Made by a program: the position numbers and the translations under genes | Part shown: positions 1-9,175 of the stretch, piece after piece | Numbering within the stretch: the stretch's first letter is position 1 | Layout: every line of letters begins with the position of its first letter | The notes under the pieces: model-generated | What the model was told of the DNA's origin: nothing | Database searches by the model: none | Seen by the model: only the letters and a program-made list of their open reading frames with translations | DNA from: Methylobacterium oryzae | GTDB taxonomy: Bacteria; Pseudomonadota; Alphaproteobacteria; Rhizobiales; Beijerinckiaceae | Direction: 5' to 3' | Length of the DNA stretch: 64,000 nucleotides | Assembly (NCBI RefSeq): GCF_021398735.1 | Contig: NZ_CP090349.1 | Coordinates: 4,979,001-5,043,000, forward strand

Positions 1-576
1 ACCAGCGCGCATCGGTCCAATCAGCAGGATCGAACCGGAGGCAGCATGTCCGCTTCGAGACGAAAGCGCGACATCCGATTGCGATCCTGAGCGGACAATC
101 AGGACCGGCTCCGGCAGCCCGACACGGTCGTCGCGTTCCTCGCACGCCCACTTTTCTGGACGCGCTTCGGATCCGGGGACCGGTCGCGCGAAAATCCATG
201 AGGCCGTACAAGCTGGACGAGGATAGACCGGGCTGCCCCTCGAACTCGGCTCGACTGGTATCGGTGACGCTGTACTCGACGTTCTCGAGATCAGTCGACC
301 CGGTGGCGACGACCAAGCCGACCACCTACAGGCCACACAGGTAACCGCTCACCTGATAGAAGCGGCGTCGGTCTGAGCGAGCGTGCGGAGCCGGCAGAGG
401 CTTGCAGGCGAGATCCGGCACATCGGCCGCGAGTCTATCGATCGTCAGCTCACCCGTCAGTGGAGATGGCGTGGTAGCCGCCGGCCATCCTGCCGATGAG
501 CGGCCTCGCGTCGCGGCTCACACGCTGGTGACGTCGGGCGCGCTTCCGCGTCGTGAGGGGGCAAGAGCGCCCTCGA
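1..576. other. Intergenic left edge, no supported gene
   Basis: No reading frame here has a recognisable family, a convincing start or a good ribosome binding site. Around 44-90 there is a short stretch with AGCATGTCCGCTTCGAGA followed by AGCGCGACATCCG. It resembles the dispersed intergenic repeat seen at many other places in this window, so it may be a partial copy. Confidence 0.5.
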
Positions 577-1185
577 TCAGTTCATCTTCCGGCGCCGGTC
601 CTGCACCTCTTGCTGCGCAAGCTTCCGGCCCAGCGATATCAAGAGCGCGTCGGCCAGCGCTTTCAGAGCCGGATCTCGCAACTCCACAATCGCCTGCTGT
701 GCGGCGATGGCGCGATCGGCGGCCCGGTCGAGCGCGGTTTCATCGGGGCGGCGCGTGCCCTCCGCGAAAGTGCCCTCGCTCATCCGCAGTGAGGTGATGT
801 CCACGAGGATGCCGCCACCACCGACCGGTCGCCCCTGATGATCAGCGGTGAAGCGGCCTCGCGCCAGAACCCAGCGGGTCTGACGGTCGACCGAGATGAC
901 CCTGTACTCGGTCAGGAAGGTGCTACCTTCGCCGGCGCTGCGCCGGATCAGATCGAGAACCCGCACCCGATCCTCGGGGTGTATGGCTTCGACGTATTGG
1001 GTCAGTGGAACGCCCGCCTCCGCCTGCTGCGGGTCGACATCGAAGAGCAGCGCCACGAAGGCGTCCGAGCGCGCGCAGTCCGTCGCCGCGTCCCACTCCC
1101 ACTGGCCGATGACGTCGAGTTCATCGAGCGCCGACTGAAATGCCTTCGGACACGTCTGACCGCCAAGGGATCGGGGCTTCGGCAC
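577..1185 (-). CDS. Single PAS domain signalling protein
   Basis: A 202-residue soluble protein with one PAS_3-type fold (about residues 20-130). Visible signs are WEWDAATD near the start, HPEDR in the middle and a closing strand GGGILVDITSLR. No kinase, GGDEF or transmembrane segment follows. The C-terminal 60 residues are predicted helical (ALKALADALLISLG) and resemble the tail of the PAS protein at 29339-30019. It probably senses a small ligand or redox state and passes it on by protein contact. The start codon is GTG at 1185. The gene stands alone. The PAS fold is clear; partner and ligand are unknown. Confidence 0.75.
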   Translation of the reverse strand: MPKPRSLGGQTCPKAFQSALDELDVIGQWEWDAATDCARSDAFVALLFDVDPQQAEAGVPLTQYVEAIHPEDRVRVLDLIRRSAGEGSTFLTEYRVISVDRQTRWVLARGRFTADHQGRPVGGGGILVDITSLRMSEGTFAEGTRRPDETALDRAADRAIAAQQAIVELRDPALKALADALLISLGRKLAQQEVQDRRRKMN

Positions 1186-1355
1186 GCCGTACCTGCTCTC
1201 GCTGTTCGCTCACACCCATGTGACCTGTCGCACGACACAACCACAAAGGGCAAGCTTTGCGCTAGCACAACCGTTGCGCTTCACACGCATTCAAATAGAA
1301 TTTGAAACGGTATAACAGTGTACACGGCGCGTGCGGGACGCCGAGACGGAGGCCT

Positions 1356-1664
1356 ATGAGCAGCAAGACGCCGCCCCCCAGCGCCCTTCATCATGAGGAG
1401 GAATGCTGGGTCTCGACGCTTCGGCAACAGAGAACGGAACGGCTCCTGAGTCGTATCGCGGAAGCGGTGCAGGTGCCGCCCTCTGCGTTCTACAGGCCAC
1501 CGAACGCCGTCGATGCGGGAGCGTCCGCCGCGGCAATTCCGGTGGCCCCGGTCGCCAGCGACGCTGAGTGCGCGGAGTTGCTGGCCGCTTTCAATTTAGT
1601 CCGTGATCCTGAGGATCGACGCAGGCTCCTGGAGCTGATGCAGAAGACGGCCGAGCGCGCCTGA
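1356..1664 (+). CDS. Small hypothetical protein
   Basis: A 102-residue protein. The start at 1356 is chosen because GGAGG lies five bases upstream; an in-frame start at 1302 would add 18 residues without a comparable site. The N-terminal half has the helical stretch TLRQQRTERLLSRIAEA. The middle is Ala/Pro-rich. The C-terminus (CAELLAAFNLVRDPEDRRRL) is a charged helix of the sort seen after DNA-binding domains in small alphaproteobacterial regulators. I do not recognise a full domain. No signal peptide or membrane segment is visible. Confidence 0.6.
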   Translation: MSSKTPPPSALHHEEECWVSTLRQQRTERLLSRIAEAVQVPPSAFYRPPNAVDAGASAAAIPVAPVASDAECAELLAAFNLVRDPEDRRRLLELMQKTAERA

Positions 1665-1730
1665 GGCTGAACACCGGCCCTCCGCCCGGTGAGCCGATCG
1701 GGACGTCGCGACGTGGAATATGCGACCGCC

Positions 1731-2123
1731 TCAGAATCCGATCCGATCGGCCGCCTTCCTGAGCGCCGGCGATGGGCTGCCTATCCAGCTGGTGCGGCCG
1801 TTCTCATACAGCCGGCCCCACGCGCGCCGCCCGCCCGGCGCGAATATCACCTGAAGTTTATGGTCGAGGCAGTCGTGGACCTTGCACACGTCAGCGAGCA
1901 GGTAGGTTTCGCCATCCGCTTTTACTTCTCTGGAAGGTTGGGACGGTCCGTTCGACGTGCGGCTATAGGCCGTCACCCACTTCGGCACTGAAGGACCACT
2001 TCTCAGCATCGCGTTGTAGGCGCGCTCGTAGTCGGGTCGGCGCAGCAGATCGAACAGGTAGACATCCGCAGCAGCGGCCGGTCCGACAGCGACGAGACTG
2101 AGTACAGCGAAGACTGTGTGCAT
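1731..2123 (-). CDS. Ivy-family periplasmic C-type lysozyme inhibitor
   Basis: A 130-residue secreted protein. Residues 1-19 form a signal peptide (hydrophobic FAVLSLVAVGPAAAA). The mature part carries CKVHDC, the disulfide-bracketed loop characteristic of Ivy (inhibitor of vertebrate lysozyme) proteins, in which this loop occludes the lysozyme active site. Downstream FAPGGRRAWGRLYE fits the family C-terminal half. The likely role is protection of peptidoglycan in the periplasm, or control of the cell's own muramidases. It lies alone and convergent with its left neighbour. Family assignment rests on the loop motif, length and signal peptide. Confidence 0.8.
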   Translation of the reverse strand: MHTVFAVLSLVAVGPAAAADVYLFDLLRRPDYERAYNAMLRSGPSVPKWVTAYSRTSNGPSQPSREVKADGETYLLADVCKVHDCLDHKLQVIFAPGGRRAWGRLYENGRTSWIGSPSPALRKAADRIGF

Positions 2124-2341
2124 AAGAATGAGAATAGCTCAGCCGCCGGCGCCGGCAACTGCTGGACCCAAGACATCAGCCTTAGCAATATGGTCCGCGG
2201 TATGCGACACCCGTCTGGTTCTTCCAGACCATTATCTCCGGCCCCGCCGACACCGCCGCGCGGGGCTATTGTGCATTCTGCTCTTCAGACGCGCTCTCAG
2301 GCTGTTAGGGTCCTGATTGGGGCTGATGCTCGGGTGGGTGG

Positions 2342-2830
2342 GGATGAGCCCTGCCCGCGAGCCGTATCTGCCCGACGTTTCCGATGAGGAACGGGCGCCG
2401 GTCGCGCACGAACTGACGCTGCTGCGCGAGGATGCCGGTCAGCGCGAGCATGCGTTGCGGGAGGTGTTCAGCGCGCTGCGCCACATCGTCAGGACCGGCT
2501 GCCTGTGGCGGCTGAGGCCGCACGACCTGCCGCCCTGGTTTGCCGTGTATCGGCAGGCGCAGCGCGGACTATCAGGTGGCTGCTTCGAGCAACGGGCCGA
2601 GGATCCGCGCGCGGTGCTGCACCTCGCCGCGGGTCGGGCGCCGGAGCCGACCGCAACCATGCTCGACGGCCGGACCTCGCGCTCCTCGCCCGAGAGCGGC
2701 GAACGAGCGGGCTACAATGGGGCCAAGCGCGAGAAGGGCTCGATGCTGCGCATGGCGGTGGAAACCCTCGGCCCTCTCCTGACGCGGCACGTCACTTCAG
2801 AATCAACCCTTGGGCGACTCGACGTGTCTC
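2342..2830 (+). pseudogene. IS5-type (DUF4096) transposase remnant
   Basis: The translation follows the IS5-family plan only in part: the N-terminal LPDVSDEERAPVAHELTLL, the helix REVFSALRHIVRTGCLWR, then LPPWFAVYRQ, all typical of the DUF4096 region. Further on, DGRTSRSSPE and GYNGAKREKG correspond to the start of the DDE catalytic domain, followed by VETLGPLLTRHVT. The rest of the catalytic domain is missing and the segment between the two blocks is scrambled. No terminal inverted repeats were found. This is a dead transposase fragment just upstream of flagellin. Confidence 0.75.
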
Positions 2831-2996
2831 AGTTCCATGAAAAGTATAGTCGCCGGCAACGCGCGTCGTTATATTTCTGTTCACTTCGGTAATTTAATTT
2901 CTGCATTGTTTCCGAGTCGAGCTTGATCAATTTCGAGCGCCGTTGTCCATGAGCCCGCCGAAAAAGCGGCGCGTTGAGTCAGAAAGATAGCGATCC

Positions 2997-4214
2997 ATGT
3001 CTTCGATCACCCTGTCGGCCGCGACGCGTCAGAACCTGCTCTCGCTGCAGGACACCGCCCAGCTGATGTCGACCACCCAGAACCGGCTCGCGACCGGCAA
3101 GACCGTCAACTCCGCCCTCGACAACCCGACCAACTTCTTCACCTCCCAGGCCCTCGACGGACGCTCCTCGAGCCTGAACTCCCTCCTCGACGGCATCTCC
3201 AACGGCATCCAGTCGATCCAGGCCGCCAACCAGGGCATCACCTCGATCCAGAAGCTGGTCAGCCAGGCCAAGTCGATCGCCAGCCAGGCGCTCTCGACCC
3301 AGCTCTCCACCACCGGCACCGCCGCCAACGCCTACAGCGCCAGCACCGCCTCCTCGACCGTGCTCCTGACCATCAACGGCAGCTCGGTCTCGGCCACGGT
3401 CGCCGCCTCCTCGAGCATCAGCGCCACCGTCGCGGCGCTCAACGCCGCGGTCAGCTCGGCCTCGACCGCGTCGAGCGGTGCCTTCGGCGCCGGCGCGATC
3501 TTCTCGGCCGACAGCACCGGCACCAAGATCGTCCTGAACGCCCAGGCGGACGTGGAATTCCAGAACTCCGGCAGCCAGACGGCGCTCGGCTTCACCGCCT
3601 CGGCCACCACCGCCTCGACCTACGGCACCGCCGCCAGCACCGTGATGTCCAGCGACCTGTCGATCTCGGGCGTGACGCAGCGCGCCTCGCTGGCCAACCA
3701 GTACAACAACCTGCTCAACCAGATCACGCAGCTCGCCAGCGACGCCAGCTACAACGGCGTCAACCTCATTGCCGGCAAGGGCAATGACATGAACATCAAG
3801 TTCAACGACACCGGCAGCTCGAACCTGAACGTCGCCTCGGTCGACGCGACCTCCAGCGGCCTGGGCCTGTCGTCGATCACCAGCTCGAACAGTTCGTCGA
3901 GCCAGAACGGCCTCGGCAACTTCCTGCTGAACGCGGACGTCAACAAGACCTTGTCGACCCTGACCAAAGCCGACGCGACCTTGAATTCCGCGGCGAGCGC
4001 GCTGGGCTCGAACCTGTCGGTGGTTCAGAACCGCCAGGACTTCTCCAAGCAGCTGATCAACGTGCTGCAGACGGGCTCGGCCAACCTGACCAACGCCGAC
4101 CTGAACCAGGAGGCGGCGAACTCGCAGGCGCTGTCGACCCGCCAGTCGATGGGCATCTCGGCCCTGTCGCTGGCCAACTCCGCCCAGCAGGGCGTCCTCC
4201 AGCTCCTGCGGTAA
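2997..4214 (+). CDS. Flagellin
   Basis: A 405-residue flagellin, the filament subunit exported by the flagellar type III system. The N-terminal D0/D1 helices (ITLSAATRQNLLSLQDTA, then RLATGKTVNSALDNPTNFF) and C-terminal D1/D0 helices (MGISALSLANSAQQGVLQLL) are both complete. The central region (about residues 110-220) is Ser/Thr/Ala-rich and variable, as expected for the surface domain. Codon use is strongly biased to C/G-ending codons, consistent with high expression. The gene is preceded by an AT-rich stretch (2860-2950) and followed by a perfect hairpin at 4240-4260. No other flagellar structural gene is in the window. Confidence 0.97.
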   Translation: MSSITLSAATRQNLLSLQDTAQLMSTTQNRLATGKTVNSALDNPTNFFTSQALDGRSSSLNSLLDGISNGIQSIQAANQGITSIQKLVSQAKSIASQALSTQLSTTGTAANAYSASTASSTVLLTINGSSVSATVAASSSISATVAALNAAVSSASTASSGAFGAGAIFSADSTGTKIVLNAQADVEFQNSGSQTALGFTASATTASTYGTAASTVMSSDLSISGVTQRASLANQYNNLLNQITQLASDASYNGVNLIAGKGNDMNIKFNDTGSSNLNVASVDATSSGLGLSSITSSNSSSSQNGLGNFLLNADVNKTLSTLTKADATLNSAASALGSNLSVVQNRQDFSKQLINVLQTGSANLTNADLNQEAANSQALSTRQSMGISALSLANSAQQGVLQLLR

Positions 4215-4239
4215 ACCTCACCCTGAGCGTCTACACCAC

Positions 4240-4260
4240 GCCCGGAGCTCGGCTCCGGGC
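4240..4260 (+). terminator. Hairpin after flagellin, possible terminator
   Basis: Perfect inverted repeat with arms GCCCGGAGC / GCTCCGGGC around a three-base loop, 26 bases after the flagellin stop. No T-run follows, so it may act as a transcript-stabilising or rho-assisted terminator hairpin rather than a classic intrinsic terminator. Confidence 0.5.
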
Positions 4261-4480
4261 GAACGCATTCCAAGGTATGGATGGTGGCTCCCGGCTACCG
4301 GCGATCGATTGCCGGGCGCCGAAAGCTCGCAGAAGCGAGACGATTACAGCGCTACTGCCCGGAACGTAGGGGAATCGTAGATCTGGAAGCAGCCTGCCGA
4401 GTGCAGGGCCAGAGATGCTCCAGTGCCCTATGTTGAGGAACCTCAATTCATTCTGAGCCGATGTCGATGACTGACTGGCG

Positions 4481-4560
4481 GATGGCTGCTTTCGGGATCA
4501 GCCAGACAGCTGTCCACAAAGCGGTATGGGTCGGCACCAGTCCGTTCGGTCCTGGAGCCG
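4481..4560 (+). repeat. Copy of dispersed intergenic repeat
   Basis: Contains GGCTGCTTTCGGGA followed 40 bases later by ATGGGTCGGCACCAGTCCG. These are the two core blocks of the imperfect repeat described for 51145-51290. The copy abuts the decayed HD-GYP fragment. Confidence 0.5.
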
Positions 4561-4880
4561 GTCGATCCGATCCAGCAGCCGCTCGAGCACGGACAGGGCC
4601 GGGAGGATGTCGGTCGGAGCGAGGAGCCGGGCCTGGGCCTCGGCGCGGGCAGCGTTGCCTCAGGTGAGAAACAGAAACAGGGCGCCGGTCGCGCGCAGCG
4701 GCTCCGAAGTCAGCCCGGCGACGTCGCCGACGATGAGGTCCGGCAGCTCCGCCGGCGCGATGTCGTCATACAGGTCGTGGACGGTGCAACGCCGCGCGGG
4801 GCCGAGGGAACGTGCGAGGCGCCCGGTCCGGATCATCAGAGATCAGCAACAGCCCGCCCAAGGCGGCCTCCGTGCGACGA
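4541..4880 (-). pseudogene. HD-GYP protein, N-terminal fragment (module copy A)
   Basis: On the minus strand the DNA aligns with the first ~120 codons of the intact HD-GYP gene at 51294-52358: a start region reading LLLISDD, then RRCTVHDLYDD, DLIVGDVAGLTSE, FLFLT and ARAEAQARLLAPTDILPAL. There is a deletion after the receiver-like Asp motif, a TGA inside what should be LTHGNAARAE, and loss of frame. The homology stops near the RIDRL segment, so the entire HD-GYP catalytic domain is missing. It lies downstream of the decayed small gene and MCP copy A, in the same order as the intact operon at 51-54 kb. Confidence 0.8.
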
Positions 4881-4919
4881 CGGGGCGGTGCAGCGTCCAG
4901 CTTCGATTGGCGGCCACAG

Positions 4920-5229
4920 TCACAGAGTGGGCGGAAACCGCTGCGTCGAGTTGGCGAGCTCCTCTGCCGCGCTCACGAAGCTTCGCAAGGCTTCGATCGT
5001 GGCAGCATCCTGCAGCCCAAGCTCATGGAGCGAGAGATCCATATCCTTGATCGGGTGCTCCAACGCGCGGCTCAGTTGGAGCAGCCTTTCGCCGCCGGCC
5101 TAGATGTGCGGCGCGCGCGCCGAGATCCTCGCCCCGCGCGTACGCGGCAGCGAGATTTGCGTGCAGCCGGTCGGACTGGTCTGAGCCGTTCGGCCGGGCC
5201 GGGACGACGCGGATCTCGGCCGTGGCCAC
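4920..5229 (-). pseudogene. Small helical module protein, frameshifted (copy A)
   Basis: Homologous to the intact 117-residue protein at 52406-52759. It begins with GTG immediately after the MCP copy A stop and reads RLHANLAAAYARGEDLG in frame. It then shifts frame near the HI-QAGG segment; in the ancestral frame a TAG follows directly. The C-terminal part is still readable in another frame (AGGERLLQLSRALEHPIKD, ending in TQRFPPTL). At least one frameshift plus one nonsense codon make it a pseudogene. Confidence 0.8.
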
Positions 5230-5231
5230 CC

Positions 5232-6923
5232 TCAGGCGGCGCGCACGGTTGCGAGGAAGCGGGCGACCTCGGCGCCGAGATGCTCGGATTGCCGCGACAG
5301 CTCCGAGGCCGCCGACAGGACCTGCGAGGCCGCAGCCCCCGTCTCCTCCGACGCCTGCGCCACGCCGGCGATGTTGCCCGTCACCGCGTGCGTCCCCGCC
5401 GAGGCCTGCGCCACGTTGCGGACGATCTCCTGGGTCGCCGCGCCCTGCTCCTCGACGGCGGCCGCGATCGAGGTCGCCACGCTGTCGATCTCCTGGATGC
5501 GGCCCGTGATCCCGCCGATCGCCGTCACCGCCTGCGCGGTCACCCCCTGGACCTCGCCGATCTGGCGCGCGATCTCCTCGGTCGCCTTGGCGGTCTGCTC
5601 GGCCAGCGCCTTCACCTCGGAGGCCACGACCGCGAAGCCCCGCCCGGCCGCGCCGGCGCGGGCCGCCTCGATGGTGGCGTTGAGCGCCAGCAGGTTGGTC
5701 TGGCCGGCGATGCCGGAGATCATCCCGACCATGTCGCCGATCCGCGCGGCGTTCTGGCTGAGCGCCTGGACGAGGTGGGCGGTCTGGTCGGCCTCGCCGA
5801 CCGCGGCCTGGGCGAGGTGGGCCGAGCCGGTCACCTGCCGGCCGATCTCCTGCACGGAGGAGCCGAGCTCCTCGGCGGCGGCAGCGACCGTGTTGACGTT
5901 GGTCGACGCCTCCTCGGCGGCGGCGGCCACGGTGGTCGACTGGGATGCGGTCTCCTGGGCGGTGGCGGTCATCTGCTGGGCGGTGGCCTGGAGTTCGGTG
6001 GCCGAGGACGAGACCAGGCCGACGATCCCGCCGACGGCGCGCTCGAAGCCGTCGGCGAGCTCGATCATGGTACGCTTGCGCTCGGCAGCCGCGGCCTCAT
6101 CGGCGCGGCGTTTCACCTCGGCCTCCTCGGCGGCCTTGCGGGCGACCATGGTCTTGATGCCCTCGACGGCCTGGCCGACGGCCCCGATCTCGTCGCCGCG
6201 GGCGGCCTCGCGGATCTCGGCGTCGACCGCGCCCTTGGCCATCCGCTGCAGGACGCCCACGAGGCTGCCCAGCGGGCGGGTGATGCCGAAGATCACGATC
6301 AGCGCGGAGAGCGCGACGGCGCTGACGAGGCCAGCCACGGAGGCGCCGATCAGCACGGTTTTAGCCGTGGTGACGGCCTGCTCGGAGTCATCGCGGGCTT
6401 GGCGCAGCTCGGCGTTCAGCCGCGTGACGCGACCTTGAACAAAATCCCGCATCTTGGTGCGCGCGGCAGAAGCGTCAGTCAGAAGGACCTTAGCAGCAGC
6501 TTCATTGTCATTCTTGAGGCCGAGCGCGTTGGATTTATCCAGAGCAGAGTAGAACTCCTTGAGAATACTCTGGAGAGTTTCGTTGGTGACCTTCCGATCG
6601 GGCGTGTCCGCCATCGCGATCAAGGTGTTCGCAGCATCGAGTGACGTCTTTACAGCCGCATCGTACCGCACTTTATAGCCGGCCATCTCCTGCTCGCGGG
6701 TTTCGAGAATGAGGTTGCGCGCCTGGATCGCTGCATCGTTGGTGTTGACCTGAACAGCCAAGATCCGTTCGAGGCGGACTGCCTGCGTGTCGACGATCTC
6801 GCGCATTTGCCCTGCGAGTAGATTGAGCTCTCCGATGGCGTAATGAACCAGGCCGGCGGCGACTGCGGCCATGATCAGCAGCGGAACAGACGCCTTGATC
6901 AGGATACTGGAGTTTCGCAGCAT
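5232..6923 (-). CDS. Methyl-accepting chemotaxis protein (module copy A)
   Basis: A 563-residue transmembrane chemoreceptor. TM1 is at about residues 8-29, a four-helix-bundle ligand domain at 30-185, TM2 at 188-211, then HAMP ([18 protein letters not shown]) and a cytoplasmic signalling domain with the hairpin tip [17 protein letters not shown] and EVKALAEQT. It should couple to CheW/CheA and control flagellar switching. There is no C-terminal methyltransferase-tethering pentapeptide. The HAMP and signalling half is nearly identical, down to DNA level, to the MCP at 52761-54452, while the sensory half has diverged. It heads a minus-strand operon whose next two genes are dead, and its upstream region is AT-rich (6924-7080). 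Confidence 0.96.
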   Translation of the reverse strand: MLRNSSILIKASVPLLIMAAVAAGLVHYAIGELNLLAGQMREIVDTQAVRLERILAVQVNTNDAAIQARNLILETREQEMAGYKVRYDAAVKTSLDAANTLIAMADTPDRKVTNETLQSILKEFYSALDKSNALGLKNDNEAAAKVLLTDASAARTKMRDFVQGRVTRLNAELRQARDDSEQAVTTAKTVLIGASVAGLVSAVALSALIVIFGITRPLGSLVGVLQRMAKGAVDAEIREAARGDEIGAVGQAVEGIKTMVARKAAEEAEVKRRADEAAAAERKRTMIELADGFERAVGGIVGLVSSSATELQATAQQMTATAQETASQSTTVAAAAEEASTNVNTVAAAAEELGSSVQEIGRQVTGSAHLAQAAVGEADQTAHLVQALSQNAARIGDMVGMISGIAGQTNLLALNATIEAARAGAAGRGFAVVASEVKALAEQTAKATEEIARQIGEVQGVTAQAVTAIGGITGRIQEIDSVATSIAAAVEEQGAATQEIVRNVAQASAGTHAVTGNIAGVAQASEETGAAASQVLSAASELSRQSEHLGAEVARFLATVRAA

Positions 6924-8040
6924 AGAGGCACCACTTTATACTTCTTTAAGTGACACAAAGTAATCTGCATTACTTAAAATAATATTAAAATACATTGATT
7001 ATGCAGATCATGCAACAGAGATTTCAATATAATATTCGATAATAGAATGATGGAGTAGATTACGAGTGTGCACCTGAATATCGTTATCTGGAGATACGAC
7101 AACGCAATCAATCGATGCTTAATGGCGAATATCGGTATCCAGGATGCATTCGCGAGACAGGTCACGCTCGATGGCTGGCTGCCTCGGCATCATCATCGGT
7201 GTAGCAGATTTGATCGCGGTCACCGCCGCCTTATGGCGCACCGCATGCCTGATCCTTAACATTCAGCGTCGGGGTAAGCTCCAAGACAGCCGACGCCCTC
7301 TTAAGCCTCATGGCAGTTGACGTATCTGACCCGTCAACGGTCCGAGGCGTGACGCGATCGCGGCCAGGCGATCGGCGATTGCCGAAAACTTGCAGCTTCA
7401 TCCCGGCTACCGGGATATCCTCTGGAAGAAGCCCGCACCCGAGGGTCCGACGGTCTCTATAGAGATCCAGAAGACTTGCCCCACGGCAATCGCGTTCCGG
7501 GATGTGAGACCGCACTCAATCGATGGAGTCCGACGATCCGTGGAAGGCCGCTTTCAGGAACCGTCAGCTCCGTTCCGGCCGTCTGGGTTGGGTCGCGATT
7601 GGCCGTGAGCATAGTCACGCTGACAGGGCCCTGTTCCGAGCAGACAAAATCCGGCGCTGGAGCGCTGTTATGCGACCGGCCGCGGGCGTCGGGAAGGGAT
7701 CCAGACTCGTCAGGGCGGAAACGCGGTGAGCGATTCTGATGGCCTCGTGACGAGTCGAGCCGCCTGCAAGACGCGGCCTGCTGTGAGGCGCGTCATGCGC
7801 TCGACGCCACCCTGCGTTGAATCACGATAAGCGCATTGTCCTAAGCACGCGATTCCGAGTGCCTCGAAGCGCTGTATCGCCCGGATATCAACCACCGATA
7901 GCCAGATCAACGCGAGTGCCTTTACCTAAAGTAGTCATTATGAATACATTACATTAATGTGGATTAGATTTCATATGCGCCGCGTCTTTCTAAGACGTAT
8001 AGACAATTTTCGACCGAAATGTGCGGGAGTAGACAGAGAA
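6924..8040. other. Long intergenic region between divergent MCP and MucR genes
   Basis: 1.1 kb with no supportable gene. The two ends (6924-7080 and 7925-8040) are strongly AT-rich against a GC-rich background and probably hold the MCP and mucR promoters. The last 45 bases before the MucR start (CGTATAGACAATT and GGGAGT blocks) are conserved at the MucR pseudogene, 54997-55034. A partial copy of the dispersed repeat lies at 7548-7605 (GGCCGCTTTCAGGAA and CTGGGTTGGGTCGCG). The remainder looks like degraded sequence. Confidence 0.55.
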
Positions 8041-8490
8041 ATGAATAATGATGCGGCCAACGCATGCAACGTCTCCCTCGATTACAGCGCAATGACGGCG
8101 AACCTCGTGGCGGCCTACGTGTCTCACAATCGCGTCGCAGCCTCGGAGATGCCGGCGCTGATCGCGACGGCGGCCGCTGCCCTGACCGGCCTTCAGCCCA
8201 CCGATCCGTCGACCGCGGATGGAGACAGGAAAGCGACACCGAAGATGGTCCGGGCGTCGATCACACGCGAGGCACTGATCAGCTTCGAGGATGGTAAGCG
8301 GTACAAGACGATCAAGCGGCATCTGACCGCCTGTGGTTTGACGCCGGAGACGTACCGGGCGAAGTGGGGCCTGCCGAACGACTACCCGATGGTCGCTCCT
8401 GCCTACGCGGCGAAGCGATCCAGGATCGCCAGGAGCTTGGCGCAGGGTCGGTCCCAGCGCGATCCCGGTCCGGAAACTGCAGCCGGATAG
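8041..8490 (+). CDS. MucR/Ros-family transcriptional regulator
   Basis: A 149-residue DNA-binding regulator. The N-terminal helix NLVAAYVSHNRVAA and the C-terminal block RYKTIKRHLTACGLTPETY, then RAKWGLPNDYPMVAP, are diagnostic of MucR/Ros. In classic members the strand before this block supplies zinc-binding Cys; here it reads ALISFEDGKR, with Ser where Cys is expected, as in zinc-independent members. MucR proteins bind AT-rich DNA broadly and act on motility, exopolysaccharide and cell-cycle genes. The start at 8041 is preferred over 7957 because homology to the paralogue at 55035 begins there. Divergent from MCP copy A, it is the intact member of a duplicated pair. Confidence 0.93.
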   Translation: MNNDAANACNVSLDYSAMTANLVAAYVSHNRVAASEMPALIATAAAALTGLQPTDPSTADGDRKATPKMVRASITREALISFEDGKRYKTIKRHLTACGLTPETYRAKWGLPNDYPMVAPAYAAKRSRIARSLAQGRSQRDPGPETAAG

Positions 8491-8571
8491 CTGGCGCATT
8501 CCGAAGCTTCGTGCCCAGTCATGAAGTTCGCAAGATATTCGAAAGGTGATGGCTGGCCAGAGTGGTTCTGC

Positions 8572-8612
8572 CCCGGTCCGCTTTCAGGGGGCAGAGGCAT
8601 CGGAGCGGACAT
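8572..8612 (+). repeat. Partial copy of dispersed intergenic repeat
   Basis: Contains GGTCCGCTTTCAGGGGGC followed by CGGAGCGGACATCGCC, matching the right-hand part of the repeat family. The 417-base gap between MucR and the tRNA-Ser gene otherwise holds only an acetyltransferase remnant. Confidence 0.5.
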
Positions 8613-8656
8613 CGCCATTCGGCCCGCTGCCGATCCTTAACCGATCTGAAGCCGGT

Positions 8657-8760
8657 GCGATCCCCTTCCGTGATCGGGCGAATAACCCGGCAGGGCACGC
8701 CTGCGGCGACGATATTCGGCGGTATGTTCTTCGTGACGAGGCTGCCCGCCCGGACGATGC
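8657..8760 (-). pseudogene. Hexapeptide O-acetyltransferase C-terminal remnant
   Basis: One minus-strand frame reads VRAGSLVTKNIPPN and AAGVPCRVIRPIT. This is the hallmark C-terminal end of NodL/maltose-type left-handed beta-helix acetyltransferases (GAGSVVTKDIPPN..AAGNPCRVIR). Neither the rest of the hexapeptide repeats nor a start is present upstream, so only the last ~35 codons survive. It lies 150 bases from the 3' end of tRNA-Ser, a common site for integration and excision. Confidence 0.6.
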
Positions 8761-8907
8761 CGTGATCGCCTGATCCGTGATCTCGGCGGCCTCGCGCAGT
8801 CCGGAGACGGTCGCGGGTCCCTGAGCCAACGAGTCCCGTCAGCTGGTGGGGCAGACGGTGGGGTGGACCGCCAAACGGCGGGAAGCTTGTCCACGATCCA
8901 GGCCTGC

Positions 8908-8997
8908 TGGCGGAAGGGGTGGGATTCGAACCCACGGTGGAGTTGCCCCCACGGCGGTTTTCAAGACCGCTGCCTTAAACCACTCGGCCACCCTTCC
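8908..8997 (-). tRNA. tRNA-Ser (anticodon TGA)
   Basis: A complete cloverleaf on the minus strand. The acceptor stem is GGAAGGG/CCCTTCC, the anticodon stem GCGGT/ACCGC holds loop CTTGAAA with anticodon TGA, the class II variable arm is long as in tRNA-Ser, and the T-arm contains GTTCGAATC. The discriminator G and CCA end are encoded (8908-8911). Confidence 0.97.
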
Positions 8998-9175
8998 TGG
9001 CAGCATCCGCGACCTCACGGTTACGGCCGCGGCCGAGGTGGCGTCAACAGCAGAACAACCGGTTGACCTCCCGAACCATTCCGCCTATCTCACCGCCCAC
9101 GCCCGGAGCCGCTCGATGCGCTGCGGGCTCTGCCCCGCCATCTTCGAAACCGGATGCGCAGGGCTCACGGCTGAT

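Noticed and set aside
4812..6644. 610-codon plus-strand frame opposite MCP copy A and the decayed module genes
   Set aside because: Composition is Gly/Leu/Arg repeats reflecting the reverse complement of MCP helices. The same shadow appears opposite MCP copy B (52809-54251).
7231..7515. 94-codon minus-strand frame in the MCP-MucR gap
   Set aside because: No signal peptide, domain, ribosome binding site or homologue in the duplicate region at 54.5-55 kb; overlaps repeat-like sequence.
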